A stretch of DNA of 64,000 bases from Spirosoma luteum DSM 19990 (GCF_000374065.1 NZ_KB893312.1:124121-188120); one strand, 5' to 3'; positions 32,625 to 42,029 are shown, counted from the stretch's first letter. Numbers and translations are program-made. Notes: a model not told the origin generated them from the sequence alone.

Positions 32625-34616
32625 GTGCAAATTTTACCATTGGTGCTGATTGATATTGGGGTGAAAGCCGATAAATTGGCTTACCGAACAGTATCAACGC
32701 TGGCCATATTAGTACTGTTGAGCGGATTCTTACAGGTTCAGGCCCAGAATGTTTGTATCAATCCACAGTATCCCGGTAGCTTTTCCATCGACAAAGCGAA
32801 AGTGTGCGTTGGTTCTCCCATCACCATTACTGCACCGTCTGCCATCATCAATGCCGGGTACAATTTTCAGTACGATGGCAAGAGTTCGGTTGATAAAATT
32901 ACCCTGTCATCTACCAAAACGTTTTCCTATACGGCTCCCGGCTCGTACACCGTAGTGCAGGTTGGAAGTGGTGGTGGGGCGGCTACCGGTACTATTCTGT
33001 GTCGGGAAGTGGTGGTGTTACCCGTTGATCCGGTTAAGTTCACAGCGAAGGGGTGTTCGGGCCGGCGGGCTACGGTTACAGTCGATGCATCCACACTGGG
33101 GCAGTATGATAGTTACGAGATTTACTGGGGTGATGGGGTACGGGAGCAGAAAACGCGGGCCGATGTGGCGGTCGATTTATCCCATACGTACACCAACGCC
33201 GGCTCGTACACGATAACTGTGCAGGGTATTTATAGTGCCCCGGCAAGTTGCAGATCAACGATAACAACTGCTCCCCCCATTACGGTTACATCGGCGGCAA
33301 CGCAGCCCATTATTACGGCGCTGAAAACCACCAGCGATAATGCCATTGACATTACCTACCAAGCTGGCTCCGGTTTATCCGTGCAGCTTTATCAGAAAGT
33401 AAATGGAACCTATGTCGCAACGAGCCAGAAAGGGTCCGGTTCCGGTACCTTCTCGGTGCAGGCAGATGCCAAGCAGGTGCAATGTTTTCAGGTAGTGGCG
33501 CAGGATGCCTGTAGTACCGCCGGCCTGTCGTCGGATGAGGTGTGCAGCCTGGTACTCAGCGTAACAGCAGCCAATAAACAGAACAATCTGAGCTGGCAAT
33601 CCTACGCGGGTACCGCTTCGCAGTTTCGATTTTACCGGGTTTACCGCAACGGAAGTGTCAACGGACAGGTAACCAACCGGACTACCGGAACGTACGTTGA
33701 TGCCAATAATATCACTTGTGGTACGCAGTACTGCTATTCGCTTGAAGCCACTGCCGGACCAACAATTATCACGTCGCAACCCATCTGTGCAACGGGAATC
33801 AACAGTAATGCGCCCGATAGCCTGGGCAGCGTGGTAGTATCCATCGAAAACAACCGTCCGCGTCTGGTTGCGGCCCTCCCCACAACGGGTGCCCCCCTGA
33901 CGTATACCCTCGTCATTAGCCGGTCAACCGGCCCGTCGGGACCCTTCCAGCAGGTGGGTACAGTGGCCAACAAAAATACATTTGTGGATGACAGTGCCAA
34001 CCCGTTGGCCAGTTCGTATTGCTACCAGGTGGCTTATCAGAGTAACTGCGGATTGACATCCGTGCCGTCGAAGCCGGTTTGTACCGTACTTCTGTCGTCA
34101 AAGTCGAACAAGGGAGTTGACTGGACTGTCGATTCCCCCTTCACTCCGGAACTGGTCGACAACTATATTCTGGAAGTAGTCGATTCATTAAACGGAACCA
34201 AACGCGAAATTCCGATTAGTGGCAACACCCATTACGAACCCGACCCTAACGACCCCAACCTGCAGTCGCAGCGGTATCGCATTATTGCTGTGTCTACCAA
34301 CGGGACAATTAGTTACTCCAACTTCTTTACCTTCCGTCGGGAAGCAAAAATTCTGGTCCCCGACGCTTTTTCGCCGAATGGCGATGGATTGAATGATACC
34401 TTCCTAGCAAAAGGTATCTATTTTGACCAGTACAAAATGATTATCTATGACCGCTGGGGTGAGGTAGTGTATACAACAACCGACAAAACCCAGGGCTGGG
34501 ATGGCCGAATAAAGGGGCAACTGGCCGAGCAGGGGCAATATATGTACCGGATCGAAGTAACTGATCTGACCAGTTTCCAAACTGTTCGTACGGGTGCGGT
34601 GTTGTTAGTCAGATAA
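32625..34616 (+). CDS. T9SS-sorted cell-surface protein (gliding motility C-terminal domain)
   Basis: 663 residues from a GTG at 32625; the frame is open only to 32595 and has no ATG near the signal peptide (LAILVLLSGFLQVQAQ, about 27-42). The body carries a PKD/Ig-like domain (about 120-220: YEIYWGDGVREQ, DLSHTYTNAGSYTITVQG) and two or three fibronectin-like domains (about 220-550) with paired cysteines. The end (about 575-663) is the gliding-motility/type B sorting domain: LVPDAFSPNGDGLNDTF, IYDRWGEVVY, WDGRIKG and a closing YRIEV stretch. It is thus exported by Sec and T9SS and held at the cell surface. No PorP/SprF gene is adjacent. Confidence 0.9.
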   Translation: MQILPLVLIDIGVKADKLAYRTVSTLAILVLLSGFLQVQAQNVCINPQYPGSFSIDKAKVCVGSPITITAPSAIINAGYNFQYDGKSSVDKITLSSTKTFSYTAPGSYTVVQVGSGGGAATGTILCREVVVLPVDPVKFTAKGCSGRRATVTVDASTLGQYDSYEIYWGDGVREQKTRADVAVDLSHTYTNAGSYTITVQGIYSAPASCRSTITTAPPITVTSAATQPIITALKTTSDNAIDITYQAGSGLSVQLYQKVNGTYVATSQKGSGSGTFSVQADAKQVQCFQVVAQDACSTAGLSSDEVCSLVLSVTAANKQNNLSWQSYAGTASQFRFYRVYRNGSVNGQVTNRTTGTYVDANNITCGTQYCYSLEATAGPTIITSQPICATGINSNAPDSLGSVVVSIENNRPRLVAALPTTGAPLTYTLVISRSTGPSGPFQQVGTVANKNTFVDDSANPLASSYCYQVAYQSNCGLTSVPSKPVCTVLLSSKSNKGVDWTVDSPFTPELVDNYILEVVDSLNGTKREIPISGNTHYEPDPNDPNLQSQRYRIIAVSTNGTISYSNFFTFRREAKILVPDAFSPNGDGLNDTFLAKGIYFDQYKMIIYDRWGEVVYTTTDKTQGWDGRIKGQLAEQGQYMYRIEVTDLTSFQTVRTGAVLLVR

Positions 34617-34621
34617 ACACA

Positions 34622-34699
34622 GTCAGTTGATTAGTTAGTGAGTTAGTCGGTAAAAACTAATCAACTGACAGACTAATCAACGGATTGACTCACTAACTA
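34622..34699. repeat. two competing inverted repeats
   Basis: Arm 34622-34636 pairs with 34655-34669 over 15 bases; arm 34632-34643 pairs with 34688-34699 over 12 bases. The left arms share five bases, so only one hairpin can form at a time. It lies between the T9SS protein and ybaB. It may be a terminator for the former or an attenuator-like switch in the leader of the latter. Confidence 0.6.
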
Positions 34700-34707
34700 T
34701 AAAGCAT

Positions 34708-35040
34708 ATGAATATGATGGATATGTTCGGGAAAATGAAGGAAGTTCAATCCCGCATGAAAGATGCTCAGGAAACGCTCGGTACAATTACCGAAACGGGC
34801 GAATCGGGTGCCGGTTTGGTGAAAGTAACGGTCAATGGTCTTAAAAATGTCCTGAGAATTGAGATCGACCCTGACTTGATCCGGCCCGATGATCGCGAAA
34901 TGTTACAGGACCTCATTGTAGCTGCTACCAATAAAGCGATGGGCAATATTGAAACGAAAGCCCGCGAACATCTGCGTCAGGCTACCGAAGGCTTATTGCC
35001 CAATATCCCTGGTCTGAATCTGGATGGGCTGATGCCATAA
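34708..35040 (+). CDS. YbaB/EbfC nucleoid-associated protein
   Basis: 110 residues. The YbaB pattern is clear: an N-terminal helix with MFGKMKEVQSRMKDAQ, the strand segment GLVKVTVNGLKNVLRIEIDPDL, then LQDLIVAATNKAMGN. The family forms tweezer-like dimers that bind DNA without strong sequence preference. Length is typical. It is usually near dnaX/recR, but that context is not seen here. Confidence 0.93.
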   Translation: MNMMDMFGKMKEVQSRMKDAQETLGTITETGESGAGLVKVTVNGLKNVLRIEIDPDLIRPDDREMLQDLIVAATNKAMGNIETKAREHLRQATEGLLPNIPGLNLDGLMP

Positions 35041-35148
35041 ATAGTTTGTACGTTTGTGTCGTAATGCCAGTCGGTCTGTTCGTTGAGTTGGATAGTGATC
35101 GTCGTGGCGTACACAATTAATCGACGCAAAAATTGCGAAACGCAGTAC

Positions 35149-36183
35149 GTGGATATCCTCGCCATTGTTATTCTTAACTACAACGGGCAACCGTTTTTAG
35201 CCAAATTCCTGCCGCTTGTGCTGGCCAATGCCGATGGGCATCCGGTTTACGTAGCCGATAGTGCCTCCACCGACTCATCGGTAGCCTACCTGAAAACGAC
35301 GTTCTCCTCCGTGCGGGTCATCGAACTTCCCCAAAACGAAGGCTATGCCGGTGGGTACAATCGGGCACTCGATATCATCAGAACCCAGTATGGGGGAGCT
35401 ATGTACTATGTGCTCCCTAACTCCGATATTGAGGTAACACCCGGCTGGCTGTCGCCCATGCTGGCCTTGCTGAAGGCGAATCCTGCCATTGCTGCGTGCC
35501 AGCCTAAAATCCGGTCTTACAGTGAGCGTTCGTTATTTGAACATGCAGGTGCTGCTGGTGGCTTTATTGACTGGATGGGCTACGTTTTTTGCCGGGGACG
35601 CGTGTTTGCCACTTTCGAGACCGATAACGGGCAGTATGATGATAATCGACGGGTGTTCTGGGCAACGGGGGCCTGCCTGTTTATACGGGCCGAGGTGTTT
35701 CATCGGGTGAGTGGGTTCGATGCTTCCTTTTTTGCCCACATGGAAGAGATAGACTGGTGCTGGCGCGTCCAGCAACTTGGCTATGAAGTGTGGGCCTGCG
35801 GACAATCGACGGTTTACCACGTTGGAGGTGGTACGCTCCACAAATCCAATCCCCAGAAAACGTTCCTGAATTACCGTAACAGCTTATTTATGCTGTACAA
35901 AAACTGGCCGAGCGACGGGTGGCTATGGCCTAAAATACTTCTGCGCCTGGTGCTGGACGGTGCATCGTCGCTTCTCTTCATGATAGTCGGACAGTGGCCG
36001 GATATATGGGCTATTCTACGGGCACACTTTGCTTTCTATGGCGCATTGCCGCAACTGCATCGGCAGCGTCGGTTCTTGAAAAAGCAGCAAACGACTACTG
36101 TATCGCTTTATCCAAAAAGTATCGTCTGGCAGTATTTTGCGGAGGATAAAAAGACGTTTGGGGAGATAAGCGGTGAACAATGA
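35149..36183 (+). CDS. family 2 glycosyltransferase (rhamnosyltransferase-like)
   Basis: 344 residues from the GTG at 35149 (VDILAIVILNYNG). The frame is open to a TTG at 35083, but those 22 codons are not part of the GT-A core. Core motifs: VILNYNG, a DSASTDSS loop, NEGYAGGYNRAL, LPNSDIEV (donor/metal site), and later FWATGACLFIRAEVF and HMEEIDWCWRVQQLG, which are typical of dTDP-rhamnose-type GT2 enzymes. A short hydrophobic stretch near the C-terminus suggests membrane association. Likely acts on a surface glycan. Confidence 0.88.
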   Translation: MDILAIVILNYNGQPFLAKFLPLVLANADGHPVYVADSASTDSSVAYLKTTFSSVRVIELPQNEGYAGGYNRALDIIRTQYGGAMYYVLPNSDIEVTPGWLSPMLALLKANPAIAACQPKIRSYSERSLFEHAGAAGGFIDWMGYVFCRGRVFATFETDNGQYDDNRRVFWATGACLFIRAEVFHRVSGFDASFFAHMEEIDWCWRVQQLGYEVWACGQSTVYHVGGGTLHKSNPQKTFLNYRNSLFMLYKNWPSDGWLWPKILLRLVLDGASSLLFMIVGQWPDIWAILRAHFAFYGALPQLHRQRRFLKKQQTTTVSLYPKSIVWQYFAEDKKTFGEISGEQ

Positions 36184-36233
36184 AGCGTATAGACTAAATT
36201 AATGCAAATTAGTCTATACGCTTCATTGTTCAC
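36173..36233. terminator. bidirectional terminator, 25-bp perfect stem
   Basis: Positions 36173-36197 are the exact reverse complement of 36209-36233, with an 11-base loop. The stem begins inside the last codons of the glycosyltransferase gene and includes its stop codon. It separates that gene (plus) from the PspC-like gene (minus). Confidence 0.88.
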
Positions 36234-36247
36234 TCCTGATTACCGCA

Positions 36248-36508
36248 TTACAGTTCCCAAACGGTTGGGTGGGCATGACGACGCAGGTGTTTATTGATTT
36301 CCATCCAGAAAGCCAGTATCAGGTAAAGAATAACCGGCGAACCCATCGTCAGGAATGAGGTATAAATGAAATACAGGCGAATGCTGCTGGCTGATATACT
36401 CATCTTCTCTCCTAATCGCGTGCATACGCCAAATGCCTGACTTTCAAGAAAATAGCGGAATTTGTCGACTTTTTTTGCCAGGAAACGAATAATTAACCAG
36501 TTAGCCAT
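36248..36508 (-). CDS. PspC-domain small membrane protein
   Basis: 86 residues from the ATG at 36508 (the frame opens 19 codons upstream). GVCTRLGEKMSISASSIRLYFIYTSF and then SPVILYLILAFWMEI match the PspC domain: a short amphipathic lead followed by one membrane helix. PspC proteins sense membrane stress; in Bacteroidota they are often small and of unknown partners. A poly-aromatic start (WLIIRFLAKKVDKFRYFL) could be a second membrane contact. Confidence 0.82.
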   Translation of the reverse strand: MANWLIIRFLAKKVDKFRYFLESQAFGVCTRLGEKMSISASSIRLYFIYTSFLTMGSPVILYLILAFWMEINKHLRRHAHPTVWEL

Positions 36509-36801
36509 AAGATGAAGGGTTAATAACTTCTTAATAGATTGTTTGCTGTACAGATAGAAACTCAATATAAACTTAGTGTATTTGGTTAAAAAATAGCATT
36601 GAAACTGTTGAAGTTAGAACATTTTTATTTTCTTTGTGTTGCAACTCGGCAAATGGTACTGCCAGACAGGTTGCACGAATATACTTAACAAAGTTCGTTG
36701 ATTATCAACTAGGTATCCTGTGGGATGCAACAGTATCTGTTTCTTATTCTTTGTTAAGAACTGACCCTTGAAATGTTTAATTTTTTAATTGTTTAGGTTT
36801 T
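36509..36801. other. 293-base leader region between PspC-like and cold-shock genes
   Basis: No gene is seen. The DNA is AT-rich. It holds a near-match promoter (TATTCTTTG, one base too long between TA and TTTG) about 55 bases before the cold-shock ATG. A long, AT-rich leader is usual for cspA-type genes, whose mRNA folding changes with temperature. Confidence 0.45.
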
Positions 36802-37002
36802 ATGCAAACGGGTGAAGTTAAGTTTTTCAACGAGAGTAAAGGGTACGGGTTTATTGTTGAAGATGGTACCAGTAGAGATATTTTCGTTCACGTTACCGGC
36901 CTGAACGGTCTCACTATTCGGGAAAAAGACCGGGTACAGTTTGAAGTGGTCGACGGCAATAAAGGTCTCAATGCCGTAAAGGTTCAGAAAATAGCCGATT
37001 AA
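36802..37002 (+). CDS. cold-shock domain protein
   Basis: 66 residues, the usual size of CspA. The OB-fold nucleic-acid motifs are KGYGFI (RNP1) and IFVHV (RNP2); VKFFNESKGYGFI at the start is the family signature. It binds single-stranded RNA or DNA and acts as an RNA chaperone. An AT-rich leader and a strong terminator frame it as a single-gene unit. Confidence 0.95.
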   Translation: MQTGEVKFFNESKGYGFIVEDGTSRDIFVHVTGLNGLTIREKDRVQFEVVDGNKGLNAVKVQKIAD

Positions 37003-37035
37003 TTTACCCTCCAGTGTTTACGTACGGAATAAGTA

Positions 37036-37064
37036 CCCCACTTAGTTTTTAAGTGGGGCTTTTG
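37036..37064 (+). terminator. rho-independent terminator of the cold-shock gene
   Basis: CCCCACTTA (37036-37044) pairs with TAAGTGGGG (37050-37058) around a five-base loop, followed by a T run. It also borders the convergent lysS gene. Confidence 0.87.
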
Positions 37065-37068
37065 TCGT

Positions 37069-38838
37069 TTAGTTTTCCGTCCAGCTCCGCACCTGCTCAA
37101 GCGTAGGCATGGGTACGTCCATTTTCAGCTTTTTACGAACACCGCCCAAATCGTTGAACAGTTTATTCGGGTTAGCAGCCTGCAACTGGTCAACCGTCAT
37201 GAAATTTAGTTTTTGCAGCGCCGGAACCCATTCAACAGGAACGCCAGCCGTTACAAAATCGCTCTCCTGCGACTGCTCCACTTTCTTTTCGGGGCGCATC
37301 TGAGGAAAAAACAACACATCCTGAATAGACGGCTGGTTGGTCATAATCATGGCAAGCCGGTCAATACCCAGTCCTACACCCGCCGTTGGAGGCATCCCGT
37401 ATTCGAGAGCGCGCAGAAAATCTTCGTCCAGCATCATGGCTTCCTCATCACCCCGTTCAGCCAGGCGCAGTTGGTCTTCAAAGCGTTCGCGCTGGTCGAG
37501 TGGGTCGTTCAACTCAGAGTAGGCGTTGGCTATCTCTTTCCCGTTGCAGATGGCTTCAAAGCGTTCCACCAAACCCGGTTTGCTCCGGTGCTTTTTGGTT
37601 AACGGCGACATCTCAACCGGATAATCGGTGATAAACGTCGGCTGAATCAGGTTGGGTTCGCAGGCATCACCGAACAATTCGTCGATCAGTTTCGATTTGC
37701 CCATCGTACTATCCACTTTAATGCCCCGACTTTCGGCTACCTGCCGTAGTTCGGCTTCCTGCATGTTTGACACATTGACACCCGTGTAAGCCTGAATGGC
37801 TTCGAACATGGTCATGCGTTTCCAGGGACGCTTGAAATCAATGACGTTTTCGCCCACCGTTACTTTGGTTGTTCCGGCCACGTCCAGCGCTACCTTTTCC
37901 ACCATTTCTTCAATAGTATCCATCATCCAGAGGTAATCCTTGTAGGCTACATAGAACTCAACCTGCGTAAACTCCGGGTTGTGCGTACGGTCCATTCCCT
38001 CGTTACGGAAATCTTTGGCAAACTCGAAAACACCATCGTAACCACCCACAATTAACCGCTTCAGGTACAGCTCGTTGGCAATCCGCATGTAAAGCGTCAT
38101 GTCGAGCGAGTTATGATGGGTGCGGAATGGCCGGGCGGTAGCTCCCCCGTGAATAGGCTGCAAAATGGGTGTTTCGACTTCCAGATACCCTTTCTGACTC
38201 AAAAAAGAACGAATAGAGTTCACCAGCTTCGTCCGTTTGACGAACACATCGCGTACGTGAGGATTTACAATCAGGTCGACGTAGCGCTGGCGGTACCGTT
38301 GTTCGGGGTCCGTAAAGGCATCGTACGTTTCTTTCTCCCCCCGCTCATTCATCACTTCTTTCACCACCGGAAGGGGACGCAGCGCTTTGTTCAGGATTGT
38401 GAATTCATTGACATAAACCGAGAGTTCGCCGGTTTTGGTCGAGAATACGTAACCCCGAATGCCGATGATATCACCAATATCCAGCAGTTTTTTGAAGACG
38501 GTATTATAGAGGGTTTTGTCTTCTCCGGGGCAAAGGTCATCACGCCGGAAATAGAGTTGCATCCGCCCGGTAGCGTCCTGCATTTCGGCAAAAGAGGCAC
38601 TACCCATAATTCGAAAGCCCATGAGCCTGCCTGCTAGTTGAACGTTGCCCCAGCGGGCATCGTCGGAGAGGTTCATTTCGGGTTCCACCGTCGATTCGGG
38701 GTCGGGCAGAAACCGGGCTTTGATGTCGGCAATGGTGGTATTTACATCAACCAGGGCAGCGGGGTAGGGGTCAATGCCCATCCGCATAAGTTCTTCGCGC
38801 TTTTGTCGGCGGTTTATTTCTTGTTCGCTCAGGAGCAT
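37069..38838 (-). CDS. lysS: lysyl-tRNA synthetase (class II)
   Basis: 589 residues. The N-terminal OB-fold anticodon-binding domain (about 55-180) carries GRLMGFRIMGSASFAEMQD. The class II core follows: motif 2 region DFRNEGMDRTHNPEFTQVE (about 270-290) and motif 3 GVGLGIDRLAM (about 495-505). After the core there is an extra 75-residue tail (from about 515) with WVPALQKLNFMTVDQLQAANPNKL, which E. coli LysS lacks and which looks like a small helical domain. The enzyme charges tRNA-Lys with ATP. Confidence 0.95.
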   Translation of the reverse strand: MLLSEQEINRRQKREELMRMGIDPYPAALVDVNTTIADIKARFLPDPESTVEPEMNLSDDARWGNVQLAGRLMGFRIMGSASFAEMQDATGRMQLYFRRDDLCPGEDKTLYNTVFKKLLDIGDIIGIRGYVFSTKTGELSVYVNEFTILNKALRPLPVVKEVMNERGEKETYDAFTDPEQRYRQRYVDLIVNPHVRDVFVKRTKLVNSIRSFLSQKGYLEVETPILQPIHGGATARPFRTHHNSLDMTLYMRIANELYLKRLIVGGYDGVFEFAKDFRNEGMDRTHNPEFTQVEFYVAYKDYLWMMDTIEEMVEKVALDVAGTTKVTVGENVIDFKRPWKRMTMFEAIQAYTGVNVSNMQEAELRQVAESRGIKVDSTMGKSKLIDELFGDACEPNLIQPTFITDYPVEMSPLTKKHRSKPGLVERFEAICNGKEIANAYSELNDPLDQRERFEDQLRLAERGDEEAMMLDEDFLRALEYGMPPTAGVGLGIDRLAMIMTNQPSIQDVLFFPQMRPEKKVEQSQESDFVTAGVPVEWVPALQKLNFMTVDQLQAANPNKLFNDLGGVRKKLKMDVPMPTLEQVRSWTEN

Positions 38839-38952
38839 AAAAGTGGTACCAAGTCGGTCAATCAGCGAGTTGACCCGTTAATAAGGCCGCAAAAATAGCG
38901 AAAAGGATTGGCGTTTGCAGGATTTGGTCGCTGTTCGTCTACTTCGACTGGG

Positions 38953-40857
38953 CTACTGTCCCGGCCCGCGCAGGTATTTATCCAGAAATTCTTTCACCGC
39001 TTTGTAGGCCGTTATCTCGTTTTCTTTCTTCACAAAACCGTGTCCTTCATCCGGGAAGGTGACGTACTCGACCGGTACGCCGTTTTTCTTCACATTCGCC
39101 ACAATTTCGTCTGATTCAATTTTCAGCACCCGTGGGTCATTGGCTCCCTGAATGACTAGCAATGGCTTTTTGATGCGCTCCGTATGAAACAACGGCGACT
39201 TATTGTAGAGCGCCACCGAGTCCGTTTTGGGATGGCCGATTTCCTTAAACATAGCCTCGCGCTGCGGACCCCACCATTCGGGCATACTGTTCAGCGTGCG
39301 CAACCAGTTGGCTACCCCGAAAATATCGACCCCTACTGCGAATTCGTCGGGCGTAAAGGTCAACCCGGCCAGCGTCATGTAACCGCCGTACGACCCGCCC
39401 ATAATACCGATTTTGACCGGGTCGACGTAACCGGTTGCGGCCAGGAACTTCTTCGATTCAACGCAGTCTTTCAGGTCGGCATCGCCATGCTTACGGTCAT
39501 CGGCGGCATAAAACGTTTTGCCATAGCCCGAACTGCCCCGGTTATTCACCGCCATCACCACATAACCGTTGTTGACCAGGTATTGAACGAGCGGGGAGTA
39601 GTTGAGCCGGGTCTGCCCGCCGGGGCCACCATGAATGGATAGAATGGCTGGGAGCTTATCACCCGCCCGTGCGTCTTTGGGTTTGAAAAGCAGGGCGGGT
39701 ATCTCCATGCCATCAAACGATTTGTACCGAATCACCTCACCCGAAACCAGATCGGCAGCGTCGATTTCAGGATTCAGGCCGCGTACTAATGGAGTGGCCT
39801 TACCAGATTTGAAATCGTACGAATACAGGGTAGCGGGCGAGTTAGAACTGTTGACAAAAAAAGTCATGCGGCCTTCGCTGTCGGTAATGTTTACGCCGTT
39901 GATATCGCCACCCGGTAAGGCGGGCATCTTGATAGCCTGATTGGTTCGGGTGTCAATGATTTTCAGTTCCGTGCGGGCATCGTTGTTAATGGACAAAACC
40001 CGATAACGGCCCTTGTACGACAGGTTATCGCCAGAAATATCCCAGTCTGCTTTGTCGAGAACAGTACTCTGACCCGTGACCAGGTCGTAAGACTTGACGT
40101 ACGAAAACTGGTTTCCTTCATCGGTAGAGATGAGGAGCTTCCGGCCATCGGGTGTGAAGCCTTCGGGACCATTGTTTACGTCTCCGGTGTGTTTTGTCAG
40201 GAGTTTGGTTTCTTTGGTTTTGGTATTGTGCAGATACACATCTCCATTGCTGGTCGTGATGGTTTTAGCCAGTGCGATGTAGCGCTTGTCGGGTGATACG
40301 TCGCCGGGGAAAAATCCGCCCGGATTTTCGAAAAGCAGGGTAGGCGTGAGGGTAGCCATGTCCATTTCGTACACATCGAAAGCCGCCGGACTACGCTGGT
40401 TCGACTGGTAGAAAAAACTTTTTCGGTCGTGGCTGAGACCTGCAAACTGGAACTTCGCTTTTGGAGCGGGGGTAAGATCTTTTACGGCACCGTCTTTTTC
40501 GCGCAAATAAATGTGCGTCAATTCATTTCCACCCTGGTCGCTGCTGTACAGAATGCGCCCGTCGGGCAGGTAACCGATGGCAAAAATGGCGTTTGTTTTA
40601 GAGTTAGTCAGTTGTTTTGGCTGGCCTGTGCCGTTGAACGGAATTTCATACAGGTTAAATACGCCATCCTGATTGCTGCTGAATAGCACGTTCTGCTCAT
40701 CCGGCGAAATATCTGATCCACCAAACCGGATGGTTTTCATAAACTGCTCGATGGTGTATTTACGAACCGCTTTCGGAGCTGGCCCTGCCAGCATTTGATG
40801 GGCGCTTATGGACAGACACATTGCCAGAAACAAGTGCCGGACTGATTGATTTTTCAT
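38953..40857 (-). CDS. exported S9 family prolyl-oligopeptidase-type peptidase
   Basis: 634 residues with signal peptide (MKNQSVRHLFLAMCLSISAH, cleavage near 24). Residues 40-360 are a WD40-like/TolB-type propeller with repeated SPDxxxVLFSS blades. The C-terminal alpha/beta-hydrolase shows the triad S489 in GGSYGGY, D574 in GANDPR and H606 in EGHGF. Members cut short peptides after proline or other residues in the periplasm. HGGPGGQTRLNYSPL (409-423) contributes the oxyanion region. It follows lysS in the same direction with 114 bases between. Confidence 0.93.
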   Translation of the reverse strand: MKNQSVRHLFLAMCLSISAHQMLAGPAPKAVRKYTIEQFMKTIRFGGSDISPDEQNVLFSSNQDGVFNLYEIPFNGTGQPKQLTNSKTNAIFAIGYLPDGRILYSSDQGGNELTHIYLREKDGAVKDLTPAPKAKFQFAGLSHDRKSFFYQSNQRSPAAFDVYEMDMATLTPTLLFENPGGFFPGDVSPDKRYIALAKTITTSNGDVYLHNTKTKETKLLTKHTGDVNNGPEGFTPDGRKLLISTDEGNQFSYVKSYDLVTGQSTVLDKADWDISGDNLSYKGRYRVLSINNDARTELKIIDTRTNQAIKMPALPGGDINGVNITDSEGRMTFFVNSSNSPATLYSYDFKSGKATPLVRGLNPEIDAADLVSGEVIRYKSFDGMEIPALLFKPKDARAGDKLPAILSIHGGPGGQTRLNYSPLVQYLVNNGYVVMAVNNRGSSGYGKTFYAADDRKHGDADLKDCVESKKFLAATGYVDPVKIGIMGGSYGGYMTLAGLTFTPDEFAVGVDIFGVANWLRTLNSMPEWWGPQREAMFKEIGHPKTDSVALYNKSPLFHTERIKKPLLVIQGANDPRVLKIESDEIVANVKKNGVPVEYVTFPDEGHGFVKKENEITAYKAVKEFLDKYLRGPGQ

Positions 40858-41176
40858 GGAAAGGGTGTTTGATTAGCTACGGATGTTTTCGGCGTACGTT
40901 GCCGATAGAGACCGGGAGCAAAAATGGGGAAATAAAATCGATTCTGATTGCTTGATTCTGACCTATTTATGGATGGATTGAGCCAACGGTCATTGCTGTA
41001 ATTTGTTGGGCTTTACGGGCCTGTTTCTACCAGCACGCATTTACTAAGAGAAGGGAGGAATTTTCTTAACAATTACGTAACATTCTCTATTTTTGTTTGA
41101 TTGAAAATAGAGAAAAGTGAGCCGTTTTCGACTTGTAATCAACCTGCTACGCGGCATCCGATTTAGTTGTCAGGTG
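40858..41176. other. divergent intergenic region
   Basis: Between the peptidase (minus) and the DUF2490 gene (plus). It holds a -7 box match but no gene. An upstream in-frame GTG at 41117 could extend the DUF2490 protein. Confidence 0.5.
41088..41095 (+). promoter_or_regulatory. putative -7 box (TAttTTTG)
   Basis: TATTTTTG fits TAnnTTTG. TTTTC at 41061-41065 is the only partial -33 candidate. A transcript start near 41102 would serve either the GTG at 41117 or the ATG at 41177. Confidence 0.4.
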
Positions 41177-41998
41177 ATGCCAGGGAGCGTTCTGATACGC
41201 TTTTTGTGGCTAGCGATTTTAGTAACTACACTAAGCAACGAAAGTACCGCCCAAATTACACCACCAGGTCTTGAAGGCAGTCGGGTAGCAGGTTGGGTAG
41301 CTCTTGGCTTTACCCAGGCAATCAATTCCAAATTGGCGCTGGCTACCTACGTGGGTACGTCAACGCAGAGCAGCTTTGGGGATTACAACCTCCTGGATAA
41401 GCCAGCTATTTCGGTGATAAACCAGGAGGTGAGCTATCAGTTTACTCCTTACTGGCAGGCCGTTTTGGCGGGTAGCATCCGCTCTCAATCACTATATGAG
41501 AAAGAAGCGCCCTACGCACTTAGAAATCCCGGAATTCGCCAGGAATTACGCACCTATGCCCGGTTCTTCTTTCGACATAAGCAGGGGAAAATAAGTTGGG
41601 CGCACTCGTTTCGCCCTGAATATCGTCGGTTCTATACGGCGGACTGGCGGGATTGGACGACCCCTTTACAGGTTCGCCTGCGATTAAAATCTCAGCTTTC
41701 CGTTCCATTAAACACCGCTCAGACCACCCAATTTGTAGTCGCTAACGAAGTGTTAAGTGTGATTGACAAGCCTACTGTACCGCTCGCTATTGAATCCCGG
41801 TGGAGTGGTTACCGACTTACGGAAGACCGGCTTGCTCTGTTTGTTCGACACCTGTTGCCAAAACCTGATCTTTGGGTGGATACTGGCTTAATGAATCAAT
41901 TTACATGGGATGCCACCAACCAGAAAATACAATATACCCTTTACCTATCCATCGATTTTATTTTTCGTGATCCGTTTAGTAGGAAGGCGACGGAATGA
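41177..41998 (+). CDS. DUF2490 outer-membrane-type protein
   Basis: 273 residues from the ATG at 41177, which begins a signal peptide (MPGSVLIRFLWLAILVTTL, cleavage after STAQ). The GTG at 41117 would add 20 residues and push the signal inward, so it is less likely. DUF2490 proteins are predicted beta-barrels: here amphipathic strands alternate (WVALGFTQAINSKLALATYVG, SYQFTPYWQAVLAGSI, TRLTEDRLALFVRHLL-like stretches), and the chain ends near an aromatic residue in SIDFIFRDPF. Function of the family is unknown. Confidence 0.85.
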   Translation: MPGSVLIRFLWLAILVTTLSNESTAQITPPGLEGSRVAGWVALGFTQAINSKLALATYVGTSTQSSFGDYNLLDKPAISVINQEVSYQFTPYWQAVLAGSIRSQSLYEKEAPYALRNPGIRQELRTYARFFFRHKQGKISWAHSFRPEYRRFYTADWRDWTTPLQVRLRLKSQLSVPLNTAQTTQFVVANEVLSVIDKPTVPLAIESRWSGYRLTEDRLALFVRHLLPKPDLWVDTGLMNQFTWDATNQKIQYTLYLSIDFIFRDPFSRKATE

Positions 41999-42029
41999 GA
42001 ACCGGTTTTAGTCCTTCCTGACTTTGTAC

